A DNA stretch of 64,000 nt from Sphaerisporangium viridialbum (GCF_049674955.1 NZ_CP187232.1:248001-312000), one strand, 5' to 3'; positions 37,344 to 46,282 are shown, numbered from the stretch's first letter. The notes: generated by a model from the letters alone, not told the origin. Numbers and translations are program-made.

Positions 37344-38522
37344 TCACAGGGCGGGCTCACCCTGAGGCGTGAGCAGGAAGGCCCCGGGGTCGGCGATGAT
37401 GCGCTGGATCACCTGGCCCGCGGCGCCCAGCGTCGCGGCGTCGGCGCCGACCTGCGAGACGACCAGGGCGGGGACGTGGGCGCGCATCTGCCCGAGCCGC
37501 TTGCGCATCGCCCGCTCGGCCGGGCCGGACACCCAGGGGAACAGCGGCGCGAAGATGCCGCCGAGCACGATCGTGTCGGGGTCGATCAGGTTGACCGCGG
37601 TGGTGAGGGCGACGCCGAGCGCCGAGCCCGCCCGCTCGCAGGCGGTCGCCGCCGAGGGCTCGCCCGCGTTGAGGCGCGCCACCAGCTCGGCGATCTCCTC
37701 GCCTGGGGGCAGCAGGGCGTCCTGCCCGGCGTACCGCTCCAGGCAGCCGGTGCCGCCGCACCGGCACTGGGGGCCGTCGGGGGAGACGACGACATGGCCC
37801 AGCTCGCCCGCGAACCCGTGCGCCCCGCGGAACAGCGCGCCCTCGACCACCAGGCCGGCGCCGATGCCGATCTCCCCGGACACGTGGAGGAAGTCGCCGA
37901 GCGAGGCCCCGGACCCGAACCACAGCTCGCCCAGCGCGGCGAGGTTCGCCTCGTTGTCCACGAGCACGGGAAGCGGAAGCGCCAGCGTCTCCGCGACGGT
38001 CACGTCACGCCAGCCGAGGTTGGGGGCGCGGTGGACGGCGCCGGTGGAGCGGTCGACGGGGCCGGGCAGCGCGACGATCGCGCCCGCGACCGAGAGCCCC
38101 TGCGCGGCGGCGTCGGCGAGCAGGGCGGTCGCCAGCCGCCGCAGCCGTCCTATCACGTCCGCCGGCGAGGCCGCGCGGTTGTCCACAGCCTGTGTACGGA
38201 TCAGCCGCACCGTGCGGCTGAGATCGACGACGCAGGCGGCCAGGTAGTCGACGTTGATCTCCAGGCCCAGCGCGGCGACCCGGTGCCCGCTGAGGCTGAC
38301 GGCCACGCCGGGCCGTCCGCGCTCGCCGTCCCGCACCGTGCCGGACTCCACCGCCATGCCCGCGTCGATGAGGTCTCCCACCAGCTTCGACACCGTGGTC
38401 TTGGTCAGGCCGGTGGTCTCGGCGAGCGCGGCACGGGTCAGGGGCCCGCTCCGGTCGAGCTCCCCGAGGACCACGGCGAGGTTTCCCGCACGCATCGAAT
38501 CGTGCCGTACGGCCTGTGCCAT
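37344..38522 (-). CDS. xylR: ROK-family transcriptional repressor, probably XylR
   Basis: A 392-residue repressor. ATG 38522 has GGAGAG eight bases upstream. Seen: an N-terminal winged helix (LTRAALAETTGLTKTTVSKLVGDLI), then the ROK sugar-kinase-like domain with the Zn motif CRCGGTGCLERYAG and the DxGGT-like nucleotide region degenerate, as in XylR repressors. It is divergent from xylA with the operator at 38615-38639, so it very likely represses the xylose operon until xylose binds. Confidence 0.93.
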   Translation of the reverse strand: MAQAVRHDSMRAGNLAVVLGELDRSGPLTRAALAETTGLTKTTVSKLVGDLIDAGMAVESGTVRDGERGRPGVAVSLSGHRVAALGLEINVDYLAACVVDLSRTVRLIRTQAVDNRAASPADVIGRLRRLATALLADAAAQGLSVAGAIVALPGPVDRSTGAVHRAPNLGWRDVTVAETLALPLPVLVDNEANLAALGELWFGSGASLGDFLHVSGEIGIGAGLVVEGALFRGAHGFAGELGHVVVSPDGPQCRCGGTGCLERYAGQDALLPPGEEIAELVARLNAGEPSAATACERAGSALGVALTTAVNLIDPDTIVLGGIFAPLFPWVSGPAERAMRKRLGQMRAHVPALVVSQVGADAATLGAAGQVIQRIIADPGAFLLTPQGEPAL

Positions 38523-38588
38523 CAGGGTTCTCTCCTGCTTCGATCACAGCGCCCAATAACTTTCCGTGAACTCGCCGCGGTGTCCCTC

Positions 38589-38617
38589 TTGACCTGCCGC
38601 GAGTACCGGCCGATATT
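38589..38617 (+). promoter_or_regulatory. xylA promoter
   Basis: TTGACC (38589-38594), 17-base spacer, GATATT (38612-38617). The -10 overlaps the repressor site at 38615. Confidence 0.7.
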
Positions 38618-38639
38618 TAGTCCACAACATAGACTAAAT
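38615..38639. promoter_or_regulatory. XylR operator
   Basis: ATTTAGTC-N9-GACTAAAT, a perfect 8-9-8 inverted repeat over the -10 and start region of xylA. It has the form known for ROK-type XylR sites. Confidence 0.85.
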
Positions 38640-38654
38640 CGGGAGAGACCAACA

Positions 38655-39806
38655 GTGAACGCGTACGCACCCACGAAGGAAGACAAGTTCACGTTCGGCC
38701 TGTGGACGGTCGGCTGGCAGGCGCGTGACCCGTTCGGCGACGCCAGCCGCGCCCCGCTGGACCCGGTGGTGGCGGTGCACCGCCTCGCCGAGCTCGGCGC
38801 CTACGGCGTGACTTTTCATGACGACGACCTCCTCGCCACCGAGCCTGACCGCGACAAGGCCATCGAGAACTTCAAGCGGGCCCTGAGCGAAACCGGCCTC
38901 AAGGTTCCCATGGCGACGACCAACCTGTTCACCCACCCCGTCTTCAAGGACGGCGGGTTCACCAGCAACGACCGGGACGTCCGCCGGTACGCGCTCCGCA
39001 AGGTCATCCGCAACGTCGACCTCGCCGCCGAGCTGGGCGCGACGACGTACGTCTGCTGGGGCGGGCGCGAGGGCGCGGAGTCCGACGCGGCCAAGGACGT
39101 CAGGGCGGCCCTCGACCGCTACAAGGAGAGCCTCGACATCCTCTGCTCCTACGTGATCGACAAGGGGTACGACCTGCGGTTCGCCCTCGAACCCAAGCCG
39201 AACGAGCCCCGCGGCGACATCCTGCTCCCCACGATCGGCCACGCGCTCGCGCTGATCAACGAGCTGGAGCACCCCGAGATGGTCGGCCTCAACCCCGAGG
39301 TGGGCCACGAGCAGATGGCCGGGCTGAACTTCGTCCACGGCATCGCCCAGGCGCTCTGGCACGGCAAGCTCTTCCACCTCGACCTCAACGGCCAGCACGG
39401 TCCGAGGTACGACCAGGACCTCGTCTTCGGCCACGGTGACCTGAAGAGCGCGTTCTTCCTCGTCGACCTGCTGGAGAACGGCGGCTACGAGGGCCCGCGG
39501 CACTTCGACTACAAGCCGCTGCGCACCGAGGACGCCGAGGACGTGTGGGTCTCGGCCGCAGCCAACATGCGGACGTACCTGATCCTCAAGGAGAAGTCGG
39601 CGGCGTTCCGCGCCGACCCCGAGGTCCAGGAGGCCCTGGTGAACTCCCGCGTCACCGAGCTGGCCCAGCCCACCCTGGCCGCCGGGGAGACCTACGAGGA
39701 CCTCGCGAAGGACGACTTCGACATCGACAAGGTGGCCGAGCGCGGCTTCCACTTCACCCGCCTCAACCAGCTCGCGCTCGAGCACCTCCTCGGAGTGCGG
39801 GGATGA
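38655..39806 (+). CDS. xylA: Xylose isomerase
   Basis: A 383-residue TIM-barrel enzyme that turns D-xylose into D-xylulose in the cytoplasm. GTG 38655 (VNAYAPTKEDKFTFGLWT) follows GGGAGAG. Seen: the catalytic His region VTFHDDDL, the metal and substrate sites in EPKPNEPRGD and NPEVGHEQMAGLNF, and LFHLDLNGQHGPRYDQD. Length fits the actinomycete class I enzymes (about 386). It overlaps xylB by the ATGA stop-start, so the two are translationally coupled, and the XylR site sits directly upstream. Confidence 0.97.
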   Translation: MNAYAPTKEDKFTFGLWTVGWQARDPFGDASRAPLDPVVAVHRLAELGAYGVTFHDDDLLATEPDRDKAIENFKRALSETGLKVPMATTNLFTHPVFKDGGFTSNDRDVRRYALRKVIRNVDLAAELGATTYVCWGGREGAESDAAKDVRAALDRYKESLDILCSYVIDKGYDLRFALEPKPNEPRGDILLPTIGHALALINELEHPEMVGLNPEVGHEQMAGLNFVHGIAQALWHGKLFHLDLNGQHGPRYDQDLVFGHGDLKSAFFLVDLLENGGYEGPRHFDYKPLRTEDAEDVWVSAAANMRTYLILKEKSAAFRADPEVQEALVNSRVTELAQPTLAAGETYEDLAKDDFDIDKVAERGFHFTRLNQLALEHLLGVRG

Positions 39807-41194
39807 CCCTGGTCGCGGGAGTCGACTCCTCGACGCAGAGCTGCAAGGTCGTCATCCGCGACGCCGAGACGGGGAGCCTGGTCCGCGAGGGTCGGGCACC
39901 CCACCCGCCCGGCACCGCGATCCACCCGGACCACTGGTGGAACGCGCTCCAGGAGGCGGTCGCCGCCGCGGGCGGCCTCGCCGACGTGGCGGCGCTGTCG
40001 GTGGGCGCGCAGCAGCACGGCATGGTCTGCCTCGACGAGCACGGCGAGGTCGTCAGGGACGCGCTGCTCTGGAACGACACCCGCTCCGCGCGCGCGGCCG
40101 AGGACCTGATCGCGGAGCTGGGCGGGCCCCAGGCATGGGCCGAGGCGGCCGGCAGCGTTCCGGTCGCCTCCTTCACCGTGACCAAGCTCCGCTGGCTGGC
40201 CGAGCACGAGCCGGACAACGCGGCGCGCACGGCGGCGGTCTGCCTGCCGCACGACTGGCTCACCTGGCGCCTCGCGGGGTCGCCGGGCATCGGCGCGCTC
40301 ACGACCGACCGGGGCGACGCCTCCGGCACCGGCTACTGGTCGCCCGCGACGGGCTCCTACCGCTCCGATCTGCTCAAGCTGGCCATGGGCCACACCCCCC
40401 TGGTGCCCCATGTGCTCGACCCCGCCGGCCAGGCGGGGGAGTCGCGCGGGACCGGTCAGGGCGAGGCGGTACGGCTCGCGCCCGGCACGGGCGACAACAT
40501 GGCCGCGGCGCTCGGGGTCGGACTGCTCCCCGGCGACGTGGTGGTCTCCATCGGCACCTCGGGGACGGTCTTCGCCTGCTCCGACGTCCCGAGCCACGAC
40601 CCCTCGGGAGCCGTGGCGGGCTTCGCGGACGCGACCGGGCGGTTCCTGCCGCTGGTGTGCACGCTGAACGCCGCCCGGGTGCTGGACGCGGCGGCGCGCA
40701 TGGTCGGCGTCACCACGGCCGAGCTCTCCGACCTCGCCCTGCGGGCCCCCTCCGGTGCGGACGGGCTCGTGCTCGTGCCGTACCTCGAAGGGGAGCGGAC
40801 CCCGAACCGTCCGGAGGCCACCGGCTCGGTGCACGGGCTGCGGCTGTCCAACTCGACCCCCGCGCACCTCGCGCGGGCCGCCGTGGAGGGCATGCTGTGC
40901 GGGCTGGCCGACGGGCTGGACGCGCTTGGGCTTTCGCCCCGGCGGGTGCTGCTCATCGGCGGAGGCGCCAACTCCGAGGCGGTACGCAGGATCGCGCCCG
41001 CGGTGTTCGGACGTCCCGTGCTCGTGCCCGAGCCCGGGGAGTACGTCGCCGACGGCGCGGCCCGCCAGGCCGCCTGGCTCCTCGCGGGCACCCCGGAACC
41101 TCCCAGGTGGGATGCCGGAACACCCGAGCTCTTCGAGGCGGACCCCGCCCCCGACGTCCGCTCCCGCTACGCGGAGGTCGTCGCGGGGATCTGA
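39803..41194 (+). CDS. xylB: Xylulokinase
   Basis: A 463-residue FGGY-family kinase that phosphorylates D-xylulose. Seen: the N-terminal phosphate loop VAGVDSSTQSCKVVIRD, QQHGMVCLDEHG, the catalytic Asp region ALTTDRGDASGTGYW, SIGTSGTVFA, and the C-terminal FGGY signature region RVLLIGGGANSEAVRRI. It overlaps xylA by four bases. The 3' end flows straight into a tandem repeat (41188 on) that seems to have grown from its last codons. Slightly shorter than usual (about 480). Confidence 0.96.
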   Translation: MTLVAGVDSSTQSCKVVIRDAETGSLVREGRAPHPPGTAIHPDHWWNALQEAVAAAGGLADVAALSVGAQQHGMVCLDEHGEVVRDALLWNDTRSARAAEDLIAELGGPQAWAEAAGSVPVASFTVTKLRWLAEHEPDNAARTAAVCLPHDWLTWRLAGSPGIGALTTDRGDASGTGYWSPATGSYRSDLLKLAMGHTPLVPHVLDPAGQAGESRGTGQGEAVRLAPGTGDNMAAALGVGLLPGDVVVSIGTSGTVFACSDVPSHDPSGAVAGFADATGRFLPLVCTLNAARVLDAAARMVGVTTAELSDLALRAPSGADGLVLVPYLEGERTPNRPEATGSVHGLRLSNSTPAHLARAAVEGMLCGLADGLDALGLSPRRVLLIGGGANSEAVRRIAPAVFGRPVLVPEPGEYVADGAARQAAWLLAGTPEPPRWDAGTPELFEADPAPDVRSRYAEVVAGI

Positions 41195-41390
41195 CCTCAG
41201 GTACGCGGGCCCGTCGCCGAGGTTTGCTCTTCGGTGTGCGGGACTGTCGCCGAGATCTGCCCTCAGGTACGCGGGAACCGTCGCCGAGGTTTACTCTTCG
41301 GTGTGCGGGGTCGTCGCGGGGGATCTGACCTCTGGTGCGCGGGGACCGTCGCCCGAGGTTCGGCCTCCGACCCTGAGGTACCCCGGGATC
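41188..41390 (+). repeat. About three imperfect 67-bp tandem repeats at the end of xylB
   Basis: Units begin with GATCTG(A/C)CCTC at 41188, 41254 and 41322 (steps of 66 and 68). Each contains GTACGCGG, CCGTCGCCGAGGTTT and CTTCGGTGTGCGGG, the third unit being the most changed. The first unit includes the xylB stop codon. Confidence 0.8.
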
Positions 41391-41425
41391 GCCTCAGGGG
41401 TCGCTCAGGGGCGGCACCGGATGTT

Positions 41426-41441
41426 CGAAACGATCGTTTCG
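41426..41441. promoter_or_regulatory. Perfect 16-bp palindrome CGAAACGATCGTTTCG
   Basis: It lies 16 bases before ATG 41457 of the membrane protein gene, a place where a bound repressor would block transcription or translation start. The regulator is unknown. Confidence 0.55.
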
Positions 41442-41456
41442 GGTCAGTCTTGGTCC

Positions 41457-42377
41457 ATGCTTCCCCTGAGAAGGCTTAACCCCCTGGTCGCCGGTGCCGG
41501 AGTGCTGGTCGCGTCGATCATGATGGTGGTCGGCCTGATCGGTGTCCCCCTCGACACGCTTCACCTGACGATCGGCCGGTCCGCGGCGCTCGACCGCGGT
41601 CCGGCCACGGCGCTCGCGATGGTGCTGCTCGCGGCGTCCTCGCTCGGCCTGCTCGCGTGCCTGCGCGCCGTACGGGCGCCCGTGTCGGGCTGGCCCGAGC
41701 GGCTCGTGGCGGTGTGGGCGGCGTCGCTGACCGGCACGGCCCTGCTGCCGGGGACGGTGGCGGCGGACATCATGATCGTGGTGGCGCTGGTCGCCCTCGC
41801 CGGGGCCGCCGCGCTGATGGTGCGGCGGTTCGGCGACGACGAGCGCTGGCGGCCTGCGGCGCGCCCGCTGGAGTGGCTGGCGCTGGGCGCGGGCGGCGCC
41901 CTGGCCGTGCTGACCTACGTGGCCCTCCCGGGGCACCGGGTGATGGTCGGCACCGTCGAATGGTCGCTCCTCGGCATCGAGACCGCCGTCCTCGCCGTCG
42001 TGGCCGTACACCTCACCCGCATCACCTGGAGCCTCGCGGACGCCCCCTCCGCCATCCCCGCACCCGCCGTCGCCGCCATGCCGGTCGCCTTCACCTCCGA
42101 GCCCGCCGCGCCCGCCATGCCCGCCACCGTCGCCGCCGCGACCGCGGTGCCCGCCTCCGTTGCCGCCGCGACCGCGGTGCCCGTGGAGTCCGCGCCGATC
42201 GTGGTGCCCGCCCCCACGAGGAGCCGGCCGGTGAGCCCCGCGCGTACCCCGGCCAGAATGCCGGCCAGGACCCCGGCGATGAGCGCCGGCCGAGCCCTGG
42301 CGATGATGCTCGCTCCGGCCATGAAAAGCACTTCAAGCAGCGCGGGACAGTCCACCAGGGTGCTAAGCCGACACTGA
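41457..42377 (+). CDS. Membrane protein, DUF998-like, with Ala/Pro-rich tail
   Basis: A 306-residue protein. ATG 41457 (MLPLRRLNPLVAGAG) is chosen because it begins at the first membrane segment and keeps the palindrome upstream; ATG 41421 is possible. Seen: six hydrophobic segments within the first 185 residues with the spacing of DUF998 proteins, then a C-terminal tail of about 115 residues rich in Ala, Pro and Val, with a repeated AAATAVP motif and many Arg/Pro. The tail is probably disordered. Function unknown. Confidence 0.75.
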   Translation: MLPLRRLNPLVAGAGVLVASIMMVVGLIGVPLDTLHLTIGRSAALDRGPATALAMVLLAASSLGLLACLRAVRAPVSGWPERLVAVWAASLTGTALLPGTVAADIMIVVALVALAGAAALMVRRFGDDERWRPAARPLEWLALGAGGALAVLTYVALPGHRVMVGTVEWSLLGIETAVLAVVAVHLTRITWSLADAPSAIPAPAVAAMPVAFTSEPAAPAMPATVAAATAVPASVAAATAVPVESAPIVVPAPTRSRPVSPARTPARMPARTPAMSAGRALAMMLAPAMKSTSSSAGQSTRVLSRH

Positions 42378-42576
42378 TCCCCTAAGAACCCAATTCACGA
42401 AATATCACGGATGTATCAAGAAAAGCAGCCGCCACACTGCTAGTCTCATCGCCGGTCTTCGCCCTCGGCTGCCGGCCCCTGACGGCGCCCCGGCGATGAC
42501 ATGGCATCGAGCGGGTCCATCCGGATCACGATCTCCGCGTTGCCGGCGGTGAATGAGACGGCGAGGAGGTGTGGGG

Positions 42577-42963
42577 ATGTCGACCGAGCTGAACTGGCTG
42601 CTTGACGACTTCGTGACGCGGGTGACGGACGTGCGGCACGCGATCATCCTGTCCAACGACGGGCTGCGCGTCGCGGCCTCCGGCAGCCTCTCGCGCGAGG
42701 ACGCGGAACACCTGTCGGCCGTGGCCGCCGGCTTCCAGAGCCTCGCCAAGGGCACGAGTCTGCGTTTCGGCGGCGGCGCCGTACGGCAGACCATCGTGGA
42801 GATGGAGGCGGCCCTGCTGTTCGTCACGGCGGCGGGCAACGGAAGCTGCCTCGCGGTGATGAGCAAGATGGACGCCGACGCCGGCCTGATCGCCTACGAA
42901 ATGGCCCGCCTCGTCGGCCGAGTAGGCCACCACCTGACCACCCACCCCAGAGGCACCGTCTGA
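42577..42963 (+). CDS. Roadblock/LC7-domain protein (MglB/CvnB-like), stand-alone
   Basis: A 128-residue protein from ATG 42577, with GAGGAGG upstream. Seen: ELNWLLDDFVTRVTDVRHAIILSNDGLRVAASGSLSREDAEHLSAVAAGFQSLA, the hallmark of conservon B proteins, which act as activators or scaffolds for a Ras-like GTPase. It is a close relative of the cvnB gene at 50900 but has no cvnA, C or D beside it. It may act on GTPases encoded elsewhere. Confidence 0.92.
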   Translation: MSTELNWLLDDFVTRVTDVRHAIILSNDGLRVAASGSLSREDAEHLSAVAAGFQSLAKGTSLRFGGGAVRQTIVEMEAALLFVTAAGNGSCLAVMSKMDADAGLIAYEMARLVGRVGHHLTTHPRGTV

Positions 42964-43085
42964 GGAACGAGCCCATGACCGCCTCCGGGTGGGCCTCGGG
43001 CGCGGGTCGCTGGTCGCGAAGCGAGCGCAATGCATAGCAAAATTGCAGTCGACTTCATATTTGGAGTCGGCTTAGACTTCTGGGC

Positions 43086-43739
43086 ATGACGGAAGGGCTG
43101 CGGGAGCGGAAGAAGCGGCAGACGCGGCAGCGCATCTCCGATGTGGCCATCGGCCTGTTCGTGGAGCGAGGCTTCGAGCACGTCACGATCGCCGAGGTCG
43201 CCGCGGCGGCGGAAGTGTCCGTGAACACCCTTTACAACTACTTCCCGGCCAAGGAAGACCTCGTCCTGCCGCCGGACCAGGCCTCCCCGCAGCGGCTCGC
43301 CGACCTCGTGCGGCGGCGCCCGTCCGGTGAGCCGGCCGTACGGGCGGTGCTGACCGGCCTGCGCGAGGAGGTGCGGCGGCGCGACCGCAAGATGGGGCTG
43401 ACCGAGGGGTTCGCCCGCGTCTTCGAGATGATGCTGGCCGCTCCTACGCTCACCGCCCGGCTGGGCGACCTCGCCCAGCAGATGACCGACGCCCTCGCCG
43501 CCGCCCTTGCCGAGGAGACCGGGGCCGCGCCGGACGACCCGCTGCCCCGCATGGTGGCCTGGCAGCTCGGCTGCCTCCACTCGCTGGTCTACGCCGAGAT
43601 CGGCAAGCGCACCGCGGCGGGAGAGACCCCCGACGCGATCGCCAGGGCCGTACTGGGCCTCCTGGACGCCTTCGAGGAGCTGCTCAGCGAGCGCGTTCTC
43701 ACCTATGCCGTGCGAAAGGAACAACCATGTTCAGGGTGA
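43086..43739 (+). CDS. TetR-family transcriptional regulator
   Basis: A 217-residue regulator from ATG 43086. Seen: TetR HTH (RQRISDVAIGLFVERGFEHVTIAEVAAAAEVSVNTLYNYFPAKEDLV) and a helical ligand domain. Upstream, a direct repeat AGTCGACTT / AGTCGGCTT (starting at 43047 and 43065) lies just before a TAGACT-like -10 and might be its own binding region. The next gene overlaps its end by 13 bases, so they share a transcript. Confidence 0.92.
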   Translation: MTEGLRERKKRQTRQRISDVAIGLFVERGFEHVTIAEVAAAAEVSVNTLYNYFPAKEDLVLPPDQASPQRLADLVRRRPSGEPAVRAVLTGLREEVRRRDRKMGLTEGFARVFEMMLAAPTLTARLGDLAQQMTDALAAALAEETGAAPDDPLPRMVAWQLGCLHSLVYAEIGKRTAAGETPDAIARAVLGLLDAFEELLSERVLTYAVRKEQPCSG

Positions 43740-44023
43740 CGATCTCCGGCAAGTTCGACGGGCTGACCGACGCCGGCCGCGCCGCCGTCCTGGCCGCGGG
43801 TGGCGCCGCCTTCACCGAGATGGGTACCTTCACCCACGACTCGACTGTTTCGGCCTTCACCTTCCGCTGCCAGGCGCCCGCGGGCCCCGATGACGGCGAG
43901 AACGACGCCATCCAGAAGGCGATCGCGGCGCTGGACGCCCACGGCCACCCGTACCAGGTGCTCCGCGTCGCGGTGACGGACATGCGCCAGATCAAAATCC
44001 GCCGCAAAGGCCGGCGAGCGTGA
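43727..44023 (+). CDS. DUF6204-family protein
   Basis: A 98-residue protein overlapping the tetR-type gene by 13 bases; an AAGGA in CGAAAGGAACAACC precedes ATG 43727. Seen: FRVTISGKFDGLTDAGRAAVL...FTFRCQAP and a basic end (QIKIRRKGRRA), matching the DUF6204 proteins I know from Streptomyces, small proteins often paired with TetR regulators. No function is known. Tight coupling suggests it acts with, or is controlled by, the regulator. Confidence 0.8.
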   Translation: MFRVTISGKFDGLTDAGRAAVLAAGGAAFTEMGTFTHDSTVSAFTFRCQAPAGPDDGENDAIQKAIAALDAHGHPYQVLRVAVTDMRQIKIRRKGRRA

Positions 44024-44027
44024 CCCA

Positions 44028-44807
44028 CTAGACCTGCTCGATGGACATGCGGCCGGTGTTCTGGGTGGCGTGTCGCCAGCGGGCCCAGACGGTTTTGCCA
44101 GGGCCGTCGGTGAGCGGGGTGATGCCGTGGTCGTGGGCGAGGGCGGCGACGATGGTGAGGCCGCGGCCGTGGGTCGCGTCGATGCCGAGGTCGAGGTGGC
44201 GGGGTTGACCGTTCCCATGGTCGGTGACCCGGACGCACAGCTCCCCGGCCGAAGCCCAGAGGGAGAGCCTGATCGGAGGATCGCCATAGTTGACCGCGTT
44301 CGCCAACAGTTCACTGACGACCAGGACCACGTCGTCCGCGAGCTCGCCGAACGTCCAGGCAGTGAGGATGCCGTTGACCAGTTCGCGGGTCTTGCCGATC
44401 ACTGAGAGGTCGTGGGGGAGGTCCCAGCAGACGGTACGAAGACCGTCCGGCGTTCCGGGCATCGAAACTCCTCGGGATGGGGTCAGTGCGGGTGGGTGGG
44501 GTGCCGGGAGAAGCCGGTCGGCCGTGGGGCTTGAGCGGGTTGTCCGTTCCGCTTCGCGGATGAGGTCGCGTAGTTCTCCGGCGGTGCGGGCCTGCACGAT
44601 CAGGGGCCGGAGTGCGGGCCAGGTGGCGATCGCGTGGAAACGTCGCGTGCCGACGCCGTACCAGATGGACCATCCGGGTTCCATCAGGTCCAACTGGTGA
44701 GCGGAGGCTCGTTCGGCGAGGTCCCATCGTTGCCGGGTGACCTTCTCGGCGGACGCCCCTTTCCGGTGCCGCCCACCCGGCCGCGTCCTGTGATCGCGGC
44801 TGTTCAC
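44028..44807 (-). CDS. HATPase-domain regulatory protein fused to an upstream small-protein domain
   Basis: A 259-residue frame. The C-terminal 144 residues form a typical actinomycete anti-sigma-like ATPase (VVSELLANAVNYGDPPIRLSLW, VTDHGNGQPR, GRGLTIVAAL). The first roughly 90 residues (LMEPGWSIWYGVGTRRFHAIATW...) look like a small protein that I know as a separate neighbour of XRE/DUF397 genes. A strong ribosome site GAGGAG stands six bases before an internal ATG at 44462, so the ATPase may be made alone as well as fused. The gene is in a WhiJ-like locus with the XRE and DUF397 genes nearby. Confidence 0.85.
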   Translation of the reverse strand: MNSRDHRTRPGGRHRKGASAEKVTRQRWDLAERASAHQLDLMEPGWSIWYGVGTRRFHAIATWPALRPLIVQARTAGELRDLIREAERTTRSSPTADRLLPAPHPPALTPSRGVSMPGTPDGLRTVCWDLPHDLSVIGKTRELVNGILTAWTFGELADDVVLVVSELLANAVNYGDPPIRLSLWASAGELCVRVTDHGNGQPRHLDLGIDATHGRGLTIVAALAHDHGITPLTDGPGKTVWARWRHATQNTGRMSIEQV

Positions 44808-45247
44808 GCCGCTACCCGCTGCCGGTACGGCTCGCGCTCGCCGGGTGGGACTCGCGTACCGGGAGGCCGGCCACGCCGGTACGGAACGGCGACCGCCGTC
44901 GTGGGTTCCGCCGTACGCCTGTGCCGTCCGGCCAACGCCACGTGGGACTCCAATGGGACGCGGTAGGGCTCGTGCGAGATCCCATACGGCTCACGCCTGG
45001 GCAGCGGGCGCACCGGCATCACCGTCGGCAACCGGCCGTCCAACCCAAGACGCCGCCGCGCGCTCAGCCGGGCGTCGACCTGCGCCGGAGTGGGCTGCTC
45101 CCACTCGTGGCCCGGCCGGTGCGGCAGGCTCGCGGCCTCATGGGCGTACGGCGGATGCCCACACCACCGACACCCAAGCGGCATCGGCGGCTGTGTGGCA
45201 TGCCAACGCACGCGAATAGCGCGCACGCTTCTATTAGGGTTTTGCAT
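44804..45247 (-). CDS. Small Cys/His-containing protein of the WhiJ-like locus
   Basis: A 147-residue protein from ATG 45247 with GGAGG nine bases before. The first 60 residues (RAIRVRWHATQPPMPLGCRWCGHPPYAHEA...HEWEQPTPAQVDARL) hold CRWCG and His residues suggesting a small metal site; this piece is common next to XRE-DUF397 pairs. The rest is Arg/Pro-rich and low in complexity, and its end overlaps the ATPase gene start by four bases. The function is unknown. It is divergent from the XRE gene. Confidence 0.65.
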   Translation of the reverse strand: MQNPNRSVRAIRVRWHATQPPMPLGCRWCGHPPYAHEAASLPHRPGHEWEQPTPAQVDARLSARRRLGLDGRLPTVMPVRPLPRREPYGISHEPYRVPLESHVALAGRHRRTAEPTTAVAVPYRRGRPPGTRVPPGEREPYRQRVAA

Positions 45248-45433
45248 CAGGTCGCACCTCCGACGTGCGATCAAGGTCCTGCCAGGCGGTGCAACGCCTG
45301 GCAGGACCGGCTTTCTCCCGTCATACTGATGCGGGCGCCGTTTTCGCGCAATACCCAAATCGGAACATCTATATTTTTCCGTTGCGTGCAATTTCGAAGA
45401 CGATTAGGCGATTTGCGAAGAGGGGCAGAGCGA

Positions 45434-46282
45434 ATGGCGATACAGAGTCCGACGGTCAAGCGACGCCAGCTATCCGCAACGCTTCGCCAGTTAAGAGAAG
45501 AGAGCGGGCTTACCTCTACGGAAGCCGCGAAACGCCTCGAATGGACGCCCAGCAAACTAACGAGAATCGAACGCAATGAGTGGAAGTTGCCTAACGTCCA
45601 CGACATCCGTCTGCTGCTCGATCTCTACGGCGTTACTGATCAGCAACGGCGAGAGGCCCTGGTCGCACTCGCTCGCGAGTCACGCCAACGGGGCTGGTGG
45701 GCCGACTACAAGGATGTGTTCCGCAGCAACTTGCCGGCGTTCGAGGCCGGCGCTTCAGTCATCCGAACGTACGAGGTCGTTCTCATCCCTGGCCTGCTCC
45801 AAACGCCGGACTACACTGCGGCGATCTTCCGGGGCGGCCAGGTTCTCGACAGTGCTGTGGTCAACCGCCACGTAGAGGCCAGGCGTGCTCGTCAGAAGAT
45901 TCTCAGCCGCGAGGATCCACCGTCCCTTCTCGCACTTATTGACGAAGCCGCGCTGCTCAAAGCGGTTGGTGGACCGGACGTGATGCGTGGCCAGCTTCGC
46001 CACCTCGTCGAGATGGCGTCCAGATCGAATGTCACCATTCAGGTGATTCCGAACGCCGTTGGCGCTCACTCCGCCCTAACAGGAGGTCCTTTCGTCATCC
46101 TGGACTTCCCAGGCGACCCCAGCCTGGTTTACATGGCGACGGCGACAGACAGTCTCTGGCTTGAGAGGCCCGAGGAGTATCAGCGGTATAGCCTCATATT
46201 CACCCATGTGTCGGCGTCGGCCCTCTCTCCGGAGGAGTCGACCCAGCACATAGCCGCAATGGTGGATCAACGGACAAGGTAG
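45434..46282 (+). CDS. XRE-family HTH regulator with DUF5753 domain (WhiJ-like)
   Basis: A 282-residue regulator from ATG 45434, behind GAGGGG. Seen: an HTH_XRE domain (LRQLREESGLTSTEAAKRLEWTPSKLTRIERNEW), then the DUF5753 region (YEVVLIPGLLQTPDYTAAIF...RQKILSREDPPSLLALIDEAALL...VQVIP). Such proteins, typified by WhiJ of Streptomyces, pair with a DUF397 protein and control development or antibiotics. The DUF397 gene follows after eight bases. Codon use is less GC-biased than in flanking genes, as usual for these accessory loci. Confidence 0.94.
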   Translation: MAIQSPTVKRRQLSATLRQLREESGLTSTEAAKRLEWTPSKLTRIERNEWKLPNVHDIRLLLDLYGVTDQQRREALVALARESRQRGWWADYKDVFRSNLPAFEAGASVIRTYEVVLIPGLLQTPDYTAAIFRGGQVLDSAVVNRHVEARRARQKILSREDPPSLLALIDEAALLKAVGGPDVMRGQLRHLVEMASRSNVTIQVIPNAVGAHSALTGGPFVILDFPGDPSLVYMATATDSLWLERPEEYQRYSLIFTHVSASALSPEESTQHIAAMVDQRTR

